Translations under genes and position numbers: made by a program
DNA from: Bryobacterales bacterium
Lineage (GTDB): Bacteria; Acidobacteriota; Terriglobia; Bryobacterales; Bryobacteraceae
NCBI GenBank assembly: GCA_003132865.1
Contig: PKYZ01000629.1
Coordinates: forward strand, 1 to 54,506
Direction of reading: 5' to 3'
Length of the DNA: 54,506 bases
Notes under the pieces: generated by a model
The model's input: the letters and a program-made list of their open reading frames with translations, nothing else
The model's database searches: none
What the model was told of the DNA's origin: nothing
Part shown: positions 26,895-34,981 of the stretch, piece by piece
Layout: each line of letters opens with the position of its first letter
Numbering within the stretch: the stretch's first letter is position 1

Positions 26895-27011
26895 AACCGG
26901 AGCACCCTCCGGTTGGCTTACTCCAGGCGACGGGTCGCGACGGTCGCAATCGCTGCACCGCAGCACCGGCGGCTTGTTCACTACTGGAATGGCAGTAAAG
27001 CGTTCCGTCTG
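26895..27011 (-). pseudogene. Possible third fragment of the GT2 gene
   Basis: Reading down from 27011 on the minus strand gives TERFTAIPVVNKP, against TERFAAIPVVNRP in the intact GT2. It is followed by about 25 unrelated codons and a stop. The match is 11 of 13 residues with similar DNA. It directly abuts the IS21-like end at 27013. It could be a scrap of another paralogue cut by the insertion, or a chance match over a short stretch. Confidence 0.35.
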
Positions 27012-27012
27012 A

Positions 27013-27193
27013 TCGGCGACAATTAGATCTCCGGGTCGACGACAATTAAAACTCCCGCTCGACGACAACTAGTGTGACCATCGAGAATCGCGCTGACGCG
27101 CGGCCGGGAATGGTTACAGATCAGCAGGTGAGGAGGATGAGAAAGTTGTCGAATACAGAAGAGAATCAAGAGACTGCGGCGTCGAAAACTGGC
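27013..27193 (+). mobile_element. Left end of an IS21-family element with the start of istA
   Basis: Three 15-mers, TCGGCGACAATTAGA, TCGACGACAATTAAA and TCGACGACAACTAGT, start at 27013, 27036 and 27059, exactly 23 bp apart, the multiple terminal repeats seen in IS21-family ends. An ATG at 27110 then opens MVTDQQVRRMRKLS and TEENQETAASKTG, the typical IstA N-terminus. After 28 codons the sequence switches at about 27190 to the interior of a GT2 pseudogene on the other strand. The rest of istA, istB and the right end are missing, so an insertion followed by a deletion is the simplest account. Confidence 0.7.
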
Positions 27194-27867
27194 GAACTGC
27201 AGCGGCAAGGTGCTGAAGCCGGTGATCATGTTCAGGGCGTGCACGACGAGTTTTCGGACGGTGTAACTGGAAACGCCGATCGTGCGGGGGCTGTTGACCA
27301 CCGGGATCGCGGCGAAGCGCTCTGTCCCCCAAGTGAGGAGAACGTCGATCGATACGTAGGGTCCACTGTACTTCTCAAATGCTGCACGCAAATGCGTCCG
27401 GAAGACCCGAAAAGCGCTCACGCTGCGGGCCGTAGGGGCCCCCATGGTGCTCTGCAGCGCAATTTCGTGATACGGGAAGCCAGATTGCGCAGAAAACCGT
27501 GGTTTTCCTTCTGCGGCGTGCCATAGACGACGTCGTAGCCTTCCCGCAGCTTGGCCAACATGCGCGGTATTTCCTCGGGCGGGTTCTGCAGATCGTCATC
27601 CATTGTTATAGTGACCTCGCGCGTAGCCGCTCGAATTCCACAGAGCAGCGCATTGTGCTGCCCGTAATTCCGGGACAGATTTATGCCCCGGATCCAGTCG
27701 TGTTGGGCGGCCAGTTGGCAGATGACTTCCCAACTGTTGTCGCGGCTGGCATCGTTCACCAGAATGAGCTCCAGAGAGTGGAGTTCCGGAACAGAAGCCA
27801 GTGCTTGCACAAGAGGGCGGAGGGTGTTCTGAGCGTTAAAAACCGGGATGACGATTGAGGCGGACAT
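27188..27867 (-). pseudogene. Broken paralogue of the GT2 glycosyltransferase
   Basis: The gene opens MSASIVIPVFNAQNTLRPLV and follows the intact GT2 closely through TMDDDLQNPPEEIPRMLAKL to ASRITK. There a single T is missing (near 27462-27466, GCAATTTCG against GCAATTTTCG in the intact gene), and the frame shifts. It resumes in another frame with ARSVSAFRVFRTHLRAAF and TGFSTLPLQFAS, and is then cut at about 27190 by the IS21 end. Both membrane helices are lost. The product would be non-functional. Its presence shows that the GT2 gene was duplicated within this locus. Confidence 0.85.
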
Positions 27868-28134
27868 AGGCCATATCATAACCGGAACCGAACTGCAGAC
27901 GCGCGTCCGCGCGTGCCCGGATCATTCTGACGCAGTGCTGGTTGAGATAACATTTGGTAGATTGAGATTTCCACCAGAGACATTAGCGACGCGTTGCGCG
28001 AATCGGTCGCGTGCGCGTTGGAGGACGGGCTTCAGCAGGTTCAGCTCCCGGCTCCTGCAGGTTCGTGCCGGGTCGATGGATCAGCCCCCACATGCCATCC
28101 TGGAGCGAGTTGGCCGCGAGACGGAGGAACGCCG

Positions 28135-28884
28135 ATGAACCCTGTGCCGGAAGCGAGCTGGCGGATACTCGAATGGGATTCTGAATTCTTCGGGTTCCGC
28201 ATCGCGCGCGCGTTCGTGGCGCAGTCCGCGGCGGACGGCGTCCGCATAGTCGAGGAGTGCGCGCGACACAAAGTGCGATGCCTCTACTTTCTAGCGGAAG
28301 CCGGCGACATCGCCACCATCCGGCTTTTGGAGCAGCAGGGCTTCGGCTTTGCCGATGTGCGGCTCACGCTGATTCACCAGTCTCCGGGCGCGGGGCAGTC
28401 GCCAGAAATTCCGGGCATCCGCCGCGCGCGCGCCGAAGACGTGACCGCGCTCGAATGCATTGCGCGCGCCAGCCATCAGGACACCCGTTTCTACGCCGAT
28501 CCGCGTTTTGCGCGCGAGCGTTGCGACGCCCTCTACGCTACCTGGATTGCCAAGAGTTGCAACGAAGGGTTTGCGGACGTGGTCTTCGTGGCGGAGACAG
28601 CCGCCGGTGGAGCGGGCGGCTATATCACGTGCAGTATGACCCAGCCGGATCGCGGGCAGATCGGACTGCTGGCAGTGGCTCAGGGAGCGCGGGGCGCCGG
28701 AGCCGGAAGGAGGCTGATCCACCAGGCGCTTGCGTGGGCGCAGTCGCACGGCGCAACCAGCGTGGTCACTGTGACGCAGGGCCGCAATGTTTCGGCCGTG
28801 CGAGCCTACGAACGGTGCGGCTTCGTCGCCGAGCGAATGCAACTCTGGTACCACCGCTGGTTTGAGGCGGGCGTCCTCAGGTAG
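28135..28884 (+). CDS. wecD: WecD-like GNAT acetyltransferase (dTDP-fucosamine acetyltransferase family)
   Basis: This is a 249-residue protein. The opening ILEWDSEFFGFRIAR is the N-terminal signature of WecD/RffC-type enzymes, which transfer acetyl from acetyl-CoA to the 4-amino group of dTDP-Fuc4N. The GNAT core is at the C-terminus: IGLLAVAQGARGAGAGRRLI (acetyl-CoA loop, about 178-197) and VTQGRNVSAVRAYERCGFV. GGAGG lies ahead of the ATG at 28135, which decides the start although the frame is open 47 codons further. Together with wecE it would give dTDP-Fuc4NAc or a related sugar; the exact sugar is inferred. Confidence 0.8.
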   Translation: MNPVPEASWRILEWDSEFFGFRIARAFVAQSAADGVRIVEECARHKVRCLYFLAEAGDIATIRLLEQQGFGFADVRLTLIHQSPGAGQSPEIPGIRRARAEDVTALECIARASHQDTRFYADPRFARERCDALYATWIAKSCNEGFADVVFVAETAAGGAGGYITCSMTQPDRGQIGLLAVAQGARGAGAGRRLIHQALAWAQSHGATSVVTVTQGRNVSAVRAYERCGFVAERMQLWYHRWFEAGVLR

Positions 28885-28917
28885 TGTAGATCCACGGCTC
28901 TCGGCACTGATCTGCTA

Positions 28918-29463
28918 TCATGCGGCCCGCTCCAGAACGAAGTCCACCATGGCGACCGCAAGCACGCGGAAATCCCCTGTTCCCGGCTGAGTGGCGCCGG
29001 GCAGCAGTAGCTCGACGACGTTCACATCGTGCAGCAGTCTGCCGGCGACAGCGGCGTCCACCAGGCCCGCTCCTCGCAGCGTGAAATCCGCCACGGCACT
29101 CTTGTTGAGGAGGATTGTCACCCGCTGCGCGTTTATCGAATAGGCAAAATGCATCTTCAGTCTATAGGCCGCCTCACGATTCCAGCCAGGCGGCAATCTG
29201 AATATGAAAACGGCCTCCCTGGCGCCGCTCCACCGGAAGCCCGCTTCGGGCCCGGACCAGCCGGCAAACAACAGCTTCCCATCGTCCTTCCATGTCACCA
29301 CGTCGCCAGGGGTATAGACCGGGAGTGTGGCTCGCGCCGCCATACGCTCCAGATACTGTCGCGCATACAGTTGCTCGGAGTGATATAGCCATCCTAGCCA
29401 GACCAAAAGGATGCCCCAGCATATCGCCCCGCTAACGAACAGCGCGGCAGAACGGAGGTTCAT
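28918..29463 (-). CDS. Membrane-anchored protein of unknown function
   Basis: This is a 181-residue protein with one N-terminal membrane helix (about 7-25, LFVSGAICWGILLVWLGWL) and a beta-rich periplasmic part (about 60-175). I do not recognise a family; the FRLPPGWNREAAYRLKMHF and VTILLNKSAVADF strands recall carbohydrate-binding-like sandwiches attached to GT-C proteins, which is a guess. ATG at 29463 has GGAAG upstream. An alternative ATG at 29517 overlaps the last codons of the preceding gene and would add 18 residues. It forms an operon with the PIG-V-like gene. Confidence 0.6.
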   Translation of the reverse strand: MNLRSAALFVSGAICWGILLVWLGWLYHSEQLYARQYLERMAARATLPVYTPGDVVTWKDDGKLLFAGWSGPEAGFRWSGAREAVFIFRLPPGWNREAAYRLKMHFAYSINAQRVTILLNKSAVADFTLRGAGLVDAAVAGRLLHDVNVVELLLPGATQPGTGDFRVLAVAMVDFVLERAA

Positions 29464-29500
29464 TCGGCTTCCGTTTCTGGCGGGCCTCACAGCGGCAATA

Positions 29501-30859
29501 TCAGATGAACTCGCCATGGTAGAATCGCAAGATATTCTGCAGATAGAGCCAGCCGAATACGATAATAGCCGCAAGGAGCGGCAGGCTGCATATGAACCGC
29601 CAGCACATACAGGACACGGTCGTGGTTTCCCGCACTGTCCAGTCGTCCAGAAAGCGCTCCACTGCCCTAGGATCGAGACAAATGGGTACCAGCACGACTA
29701 GCGGAAAGACCACCAGGAGATGTCGTCCGATGTTCACGAGCCCCGGATCGTGATGGTCTACGAGATGAAAGAATAAGAACATCAGCAGCAAGAAAAAGGA
29801 GAATGCGGGATGGATTCTCTTGTACCCGGCCAGCAGGAGCAACGGAGTGATCATAAACATGCTCAGGCCGACTATGACTGGTCCGGTCCAGGGCTGCGTC
29901 GCCAGTGCCAGCACGAGTCCGGCACCGACATGCTTGAACGTCAGGAGGTTCGTCCAATCGAGACCCTCCGCGGCGCTGGCACCCCATGCCGCCATATTGT
30001 GCGAAAATGCCATTGGCTCGTCGAACTTATACCCCAACCAGGCGGTGTAGGCCATCAAGCCTGCAAAACAGACCGGCATCCAGAGAAGCGCCTGCCTGAG
30101 ATGTGGCCCTGCAAGGTCCAGACGAAATCCATAATCCCGATGATGCCGCCTTAGCAGCTCGAAGGCGAACACTATTGAGAGCAGACAGCCGTAGGGACGA
30201 ACCGCGGATGCCAAGCCCACCGTGATAGCGGCCGCCCAAGACCATTCTTTATTGATCAAGAAATAGAAAAACGTTGAAATCAACAAGAGAAATAGCGACT
30301 CGGTATAACCGTTATAAAAGAATACCGCGAATGGATGGAAAGCCAGCAACGCAAGCGTAGCGCGTGCGGTGAGCTCGGTACAGTGCCGCAGCAGGACTTT
30401 GTAGAGCAGGATCAGAGCCAGCAGCGTGGACGCCGCGGAGACCACCAACATGGCTTGCTCAGTGTTTAGCGACAGCAAGCCTTTCACCAGCCTGGACACC
30501 ATAGGATAGAGCGGAAAAAACGACACGTTGTGGTATATGTACGGATTGCCATCCGTGAAGTATCCCCTGTCAGCGATCGCTCTGTACCAAGTGGCATCCC
30601 ACCGAAGTAATGCGTCCGGGCTCTTCCCCAATACCGCGACGCCGCGCACTAGCAGAAAGCCGGCGAAGGAGAGCGCGAACACGAGCGCTGGATAGCGGAT
30701 TTCGGCCGCGGTGGTTCCGAGTAGCTTTCGGAGGTTTGGAGGTTTTGCAGTGCCGGTCGCCGGTGCCGAGCCGACTTGCGGACCGTCCTTGGCTTGGGAT
30801 CCGGAGGGCATGGCGGCAACAGGTGCCAATTTCGAAGATATACGCTTGTCCACTGACAT
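29501..30859 (-). CDS. PIG-V-like integral membrane mannosyltransferase (GT-C fold)
   Basis: This is a 452-residue protein with about ten membrane helices. The loop LRWDATWYRAIADRGYF carries the acidic residue expected of the first periplasmic loop of GT-C enzymes, and FFPLYPM and HPFAVFFYNGYTESLFLLL are characteristic of PIG-V/GT76-like proteins, which use polyprenyl-phosphate sugars as donors outside the membrane. The residues before the first helix (about 1-60) are polar and Ala/Pro-rich. ATG at 30859 was chosen because GGGAG precedes it; a TTG further upstream (30922) is unlikely. The donor sugar is unknown. Confidence 0.78.
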   Translation of the reverse strand: MSVDKRISSKLAPVAAMPSGSQAKDGPQVGSAPATGTAKPPNLRKLLGTTAAEIRYPALVFALSFAGFLLVRGVAVLGKSPDALLRWDATWYRAIADRGYFTDGNPYIYHNVSFFPLYPMVSRLVKGLLSLNTEQAMLVVSAASTLLALILLYKVLLRHCTELTARATLALLAFHPFAVFFYNGYTESLFLLLISTFFYFLINKEWSWAAAITVGLASAVRPYGCLLSIVFAFELLRRHHRDYGFRLDLAGPHLRQALLWMPVCFAGLMAYTAWLGYKFDEPMAFSHNMAAWGASAAEGLDWTNLLTFKHVGAGLVLALATQPWTGPVIVGLSMFMITPLLLLAGYKRIHPAFSFFLLLMFLFFHLVDHHDPGLVNIGRHLLVVFPLVVLVPICLDPRAVERFLDDWTVRETTTVSCMCWRFICSLPLLAAIIVFGWLYLQNILRFYHGEFI

Positions 30860-31017
30860 ACGAAGACTCCCGACAAGCGGGTGCGTGGAGCTGACGGGTT
30901 CGACGATTCGAAGAACAGTCAAATGTTACCATACACGGGCACTTTCTCACCAGCGTGCGTTCCTCGGACACAGTGAATTCTTCAGAAGTTGCGGTCTTGC
31001 GCGGCGTCGGTGACGCG

Positions 31018-33411
31018 TTACGGCAGAGGACCAGTGGTCGGCTCCAGGCGGAAGTTTTCGAAACGGAGGACCAGGTTTCTGGGGTCGCCGGGGCCCGACT
31101 TGGGGGCAAGGCAGGTAAACACAATCGCATGGTCGCCTGGCGGCACTGTAAAAGTCCGGACGTAAGTCAGTCGGCGGCGGCTGACGGCCATGGTATCAGA
31201 GAAAAACGGAGAACGAATCTTGAGCGACGCAGCTTTTTCATGCTCGGTGGAAAGGTCGGCGCTTAGAGTCAGGCGTCTGGGTTTGGAGGAAGAATTGTGA
31301 ATTACCATCCGGGTATCGGGACCGCACCAGCGCCACTGGTGGGGTGGTGTTCCCTCCGCAGGGTAGCAACCGGGCGGCCAATCCATGCTGATCGAAGCGT
31401 ACTCGGGCTGGGCGGCCGGATCTACCATGCAACTCTCGTCCGGCGTTGCCGCACGGAGAACCAGACTGGTGAAATCGAAGCCGATCTCGCGGATATCGCC
31501 GCCGACGGGACCAGCGTTCTCCGTATCCAGGGAGATGCTATTGATCTCGCCAGGACGAATGGCTTCCCGAGGGACCACGAATAAGGCCGTGTCGGGCACG
31601 GTTTTCGACAAGATTCCCAGAGTCCGCCCATTCACCCCGAGTTGCGCAGGCCGGCCCGCAGGGGCATAGCCTGTGAGCGCAATACGGAAACACGACGCCG
31701 GCGGCAGCGATGGCGACAGCCAAAACCGGATCGAAGCGTGCTTCTGCGTCCAACAGTACGATGCTTCGCCTTCGTTGAAGCCGGATCTATCCAACCTCCG
31801 CCAGTCGTGCGGGTCGACCTCCAATGGCAGAGTGATAGGCTGTGGCGGAGACTGGGTGAGGGAGAAAGCCGGGCTGCGATAAATGTAGCGGCACGGGGGC
31901 TTGCAGGGGGCTACTTCAGTTGTCAGCCATAACTCATCCGCCATCCGCCGCATGTCCGGGCAAACGTTGTCTTTCGAAAACAGGAAGCCCAAGCTGGGGT
32001 TCACACAAAACGGCTTGCCCATTCTCTTCATGGAATTTGCCAGTCCGATCGCGCTTGGCCAGTCCTTGTGCTCAAATGCGATAGCCAGTGTCCCGAACCG
32101 GAAGGCCGGCACAGCCAAGGCGGCCTGAACGTCATCCGGTTGGCTCTCGACCGACGGGCGCAGTGGCTTCCGTTCCAGAATGCCAAAAATCAATATAGCT
32201 GCGAGCGCCAGAGCGCCTAGATTCCGGGCCATACGCCGATTCAGCCCCGGCTCAATCATAGCCAGCAGGAGAAACCAGGCCAGTAGATGCAGAGAGTAGA
32301 TGAAGTAACCGTTAAATGCCAAGAATCCGCCCGTGATTCGGGTACCCCAAAATACAAATAGCCCGACGCTGGCGGCCCCGATCCACGTCAGATACTTGAG
32401 GAACGGCGCGCGCTGCTTCACCGCTGTGTACCGAGACCAGCCAGCGACAAACAACAACGTCAACATCATCCAATAGGCGACCACATAAAAGTGCGACAAG
32501 CCAACCGCCAGGATACCAACCGGCCCTTTCGCCAAAGCAGACTCGGGTGCGCCTATGAACAGGAGAAAGCAGGCAAAATAGCCGATCGCCATTCCGACGT
32601 TGTTTCGCGTGCCGCCGAACCGGTGCAGATACGCCAATAAGGCATCCAGGTTGTTTGGCCGGTCCAGAGCGATTTCGAGCAACGGGGGTACGGCAAAGAC
32701 AAAAACAATCGCAGCCGCCACGATGAAGTCGCGCCGCCGTTCCGAAAGGAAGAACCGCAACCCGCTATGCCGCTGCGCCCGCACCAGGATGTATGTAACC
32801 GTGACTCCGCCGATGACTCCTACGAAAAGGAACTGGGCAAAATGAGCGTGAATCAGAAGCATGCCAGAAACAGCCATAAGCGGCAGGTGGCGCGTCTCGC
32901 CGGTTAGTACGGAAGCGGCGCTCACGACAAAAAGCAGAAAAGGGAACAGCAGGACGTCCGGCATCCAGTTAGAGATCAGCATCGATGGCCAGCCACTAAC
33001 ATTCACGAGGACCGTAACCAGTTCGGTCGCCAGCAGCGCCAGCGGAACTGACAACTTTGTGTGCCGCCGGAACACATATAGCGTGGCGCAGAGCAGAATT
33101 CCATTGAAAATAATGGTGATCAGAAGTTGTCCGTTGTAAGGGGCCGGGACCACATGCAACACGTCATGAAATAGAAACTCGCCTAGCGCGAACAGATACA
33201 GGAAAGCGGGGCCGGGGTGCTGAAAATGCCACCGCGAGTAGTGCCCGGTCAATAACGTGAAATGCTTCGCTTGTTGCACCAGCAAGGAATTGGCGGCGTA
33301 ATCCCCGGCCTCGACGATGGGCTGCGTGAAAATCCGGACATTCAGCGCAAGAACCAATAGAACGAAGGCTGCCGTCAAGATCAATGGTGCGCTGTCGCGC
33401 TTTTGCATCAT
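31018..33411 (-). CDS. GT-C-like membrane protein with a large beta-rich C-terminal region
   Basis: This is a 797-residue protein. Residues 1-430 hold about eleven membrane helices. The first large loop contains GHYSRWHFQHPGPAFLYL, similar to the loop of GT39/GT-C transferases. Residues about 430-797 are soluble and beta-rich with several Cys residues (CKPPCRYIY), and two segments look like carbohydrate-binding sandwiches (ASCFRIALTGYAPAGRPAQLG and DHAIVFTCLAPKSG). The C-terminal part is predicted periplasmic. The double ATG start (MMQ) is at 33411. It heads an operon with the PIG-V-like gene 158 bp downstream. Function beyond glycan transfer is not visible. Confidence 0.65.
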   Translation of the reverse strand: MMQKRDSAPLILTAAFVLLVLALNVRIFTQPIVEAGDYAANSLLVQQAKHFTLLTGHYSRWHFQHPGPAFLYLFALGEFLFHDVLHVVPAPYNGQLLITIIFNGILLCATLYVFRRHTKLSVPLALLATELVTVLVNVSGWPSMLISNWMPDVLLFPFLLFVVSAASVLTGETRHLPLMAVSGMLLIHAHFAQFLFVGVIGGVTVTYILVRAQRHSGLRFFLSERRRDFIVAAAIVFVFAVPPLLEIALDRPNNLDALLAYLHRFGGTRNNVGMAIGYFACFLLFIGAPESALAKGPVGILAVGLSHFYVVAYWMMLTLLFVAGWSRYTAVKQRAPFLKYLTWIGAASVGLFVFWGTRITGGFLAFNGYFIYSLHLLAWFLLLAMIEPGLNRRMARNLGALALAAILIFGILERKPLRPSVESQPDDVQAALAVPAFRFGTLAIAFEHKDWPSAIGLANSMKRMGKPFCVNPSLGFLFSKDNVCPDMRRMADELWLTTEVAPCKPPCRYIYRSPAFSLTQSPPQPITLPLEVDPHDWRRLDRSGFNEGEASYCWTQKHASIRFWLSPSLPPASCFRIALTGYAPAGRPAQLGVNGRTLGILSKTVPDTALFVVPREAIRPGEINSISLDTENAGPVGGDIREIGFDFTSLVLRAATPDESCMVDPAAQPEYASISMDWPPGCYPAEGTPPHQWRWCGPDTRMVIHNSSSKPRRLTLSADLSTEHEKAASLKIRSPFFSDTMAVSRRRLTYVRTFTVPPGDHAIVFTCLAPKSGPGDPRNLVLRFENFRLEPTTGPLP

Positions 33412-33769
33412 ATCGCCAGTAGATTATAGCAACATACAGCTTCGGAATTGTGTCGGGTGCCGACCGCCCTGGCGTTGAGCCGCTGCCGTGCCAGATGAGT
33501 TATAATGGCCTTCCGGCCTTTGATGGAGCCCCGAGACTCAGAAACCGTGATAGGCTTCCGCCCCGCGACCGATCTGTTTCCTGTGACGCCCGGCCGTCTC
33601 CCGCCGGGCACAGTCCCGGTGTGGGCCGGTTTGCGCGCTGCCCGCGCTAGATCTACATGCAAGGCATACCCGGCGCAAGAGAGCAGACGGTTATATTGGC
33701 CCAACGCACCGGCCAGGAGGCAAAGGGAACACGGTTACCCAACATCCGGCGGCCCTACGGGTCCAGCAG
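33412..33769. other. Divergent intergenic region
   Basis: No gene is visible here. A TATAAT-like ATAAT with adjoining TTATAAT lies near 33501-33507 on the plus strand, and a GC-rich stem-forming stretch (CGGCCGTCTCCCGCCGGGC) near 33592-33611. It must hold promoters for the membrane protein on the minus strand and the sulfotransferase on the plus strand. Confidence 0.4.
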
Positions 33770-34963
33770 ATGGCGCCTGAGCACGTGGTCAGTTTCATGT
33801 ACATCTTCAACCACATCCCCAAATGCGGCGGCTTAAGTTACCGCGCATTGCTCGAAGAGACATTAGGCAAAGACCGCGTTGAGCACATCAGTATCAATCT
33901 GGAAGAAGACTACCATCCGAACCCTGACGAGTATCGGCGGTATACCATGCTCATGGGACATTTTGGCGTGAAATGGAATGAGATCGTGGGCCCCGGCAGA
34001 CAGTGGATGACGGCATTGCGCGAACCCATTGATCGCGTCGTGTCCACATACTACTATTGGCGCCACAATGCCGAGGTGTCGCCCGAGTCGCCGTGGTTGT
34101 ACATGGCTCAGACGATGTCACTGGATGAGTTTATCCGCTCCGGCCATTATCTAGTTCTACAGGGGATCGAAAACGCTCAGACCTGGCAGCTCGCCGATGA
34201 CCTCAGATGGAGATACCACACCGTTCCGGAGCAGGACGCACTGGCCGTGGCAAAGGAGAATCTGGACAAATTCAGCTTCGTCGGTATTTATGAACAATTC
34301 GAACGGTCGGTGGAATGGATGTGCAAGTACCTGGGTGTCACGCCGCCCAACACGGTGCCACATGTGAACGCGACCAAAAAGCGTCCGGCGGTGTCGGAGG
34401 TTAGCCCCGCAACCATCGAGGCGATAACGGAGTTGAATACGGCAGACGTTGAGCTTTACAAATACGCTTTGCGAAGGTTTTGCAGCGAAGTCCACCCTAG
34501 CGAAGCTGCTCCTGCAATCGGTTACTCAGCGCTTGGCGGCATGGATAAAGATCGCGCGGCGCCGCGCATGTTGCCGGTTCCGGTGGATCGAGCCGGCGCT
34601 TTACGGCTCTGGATCGTCTCCGTACCTTCTACATGTCCTTGCGGCAAGGTCATGGAGGCTATCGTAGAGGTCTTCAACGGTGGCCTGGGGCTTTGGAGCA
34701 GTGCGCCGCCGAACCCGCTTTTTCTCTCCTATCATTGGCTGGCGGAGAATTGCGAGATATGCATCTTCGATGGTTGGCGATCGGAGATTCGTCCGCCGTT
34801 GCAGCGTCTGTCGGCGGAGCGCTACCGCATGCACGTTTTGGCCCCCGCGAAGCCGGGCGTGTACATGTTGAGGGTCACGCTAGTGCAGGAATCGATACGC
34901 TGGTTCGACGAATCCCCGCTGTCCGGCTGGGAAGATGCCCGGATTGTGGTTGAAGACGGTTAG
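33770..34963 (+). CDS. Sulfotransferase-family protein with a C-terminal beta-sandwich
   Basis: This is a 397-residue protein. YIFNHIPKCGGLSYRALLE (about 11-29) is the 5'-phosphosulfate loop for PAPS, and REPIDRVVSTYYYWR (about 84-98) is the 3'-phosphate site. These mark the sulfotransferase family that includes heparan-sulfate 2-O-type enzymes, so a polysaccharide acceptor is likely. From about residue 250 to the end a beta-rich domain (ALRLWIVSVPSTCPCGKVMEAIVEV to YMLRVTLVQESIRWF) resembles the Wzt-C type glycan-binding sandwich; this is a weaker reading. ATG at 33797 (MYIFNH) is an alternative start. A decayed paralogue lies at 43922-44100. Confidence 0.78.
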   Translation: MAPEHVVSFMYIFNHIPKCGGLSYRALLEETLGKDRVEHISINLEEDYHPNPDEYRRYTMLMGHFGVKWNEIVGPGRQWMTALREPIDRVVSTYYYWRHNAEVSPESPWLYMAQTMSLDEFIRSGHYLVLQGIENAQTWQLADDLRWRYHTVPEQDALAVAKENLDKFSFVGIYEQFERSVEWMCKYLGVTPPNTVPHVNATKKRPAVSEVSPATIEAITELNTADVELYKYALRRFCSEVHPSEAAPAIGYSALGGMDKDRAAPRMLPVPVDRAGALRLWIVSVPSTCPCGKVMEAIVEVFNGGLGLWSSAPPNPLFLSYHWLAENCEICIFDGWRSEIRPPLQRLSAERYRMHVLAPAKPGVYMLRVTLVQESIRWFDESPLSGWEDARIVVEDG

Positions 34964-34964
34964 T

Positions 34965-34981
34965 TTAGTGAACCGCACTAA
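34965..34981. terminator. Small hairpin between convergent genes
   Basis: TTAGTG, five bases (AACCG), CACTAA form a perfect 6-bp stem that overlaps the stop codon of the minus-strand GT4 and lies just after the stop of the sulfotransferase. The stem is AT-rich and short and has no clear U-run, so its strength as a bidirectional terminator is doubtful. Confidence 0.35.
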
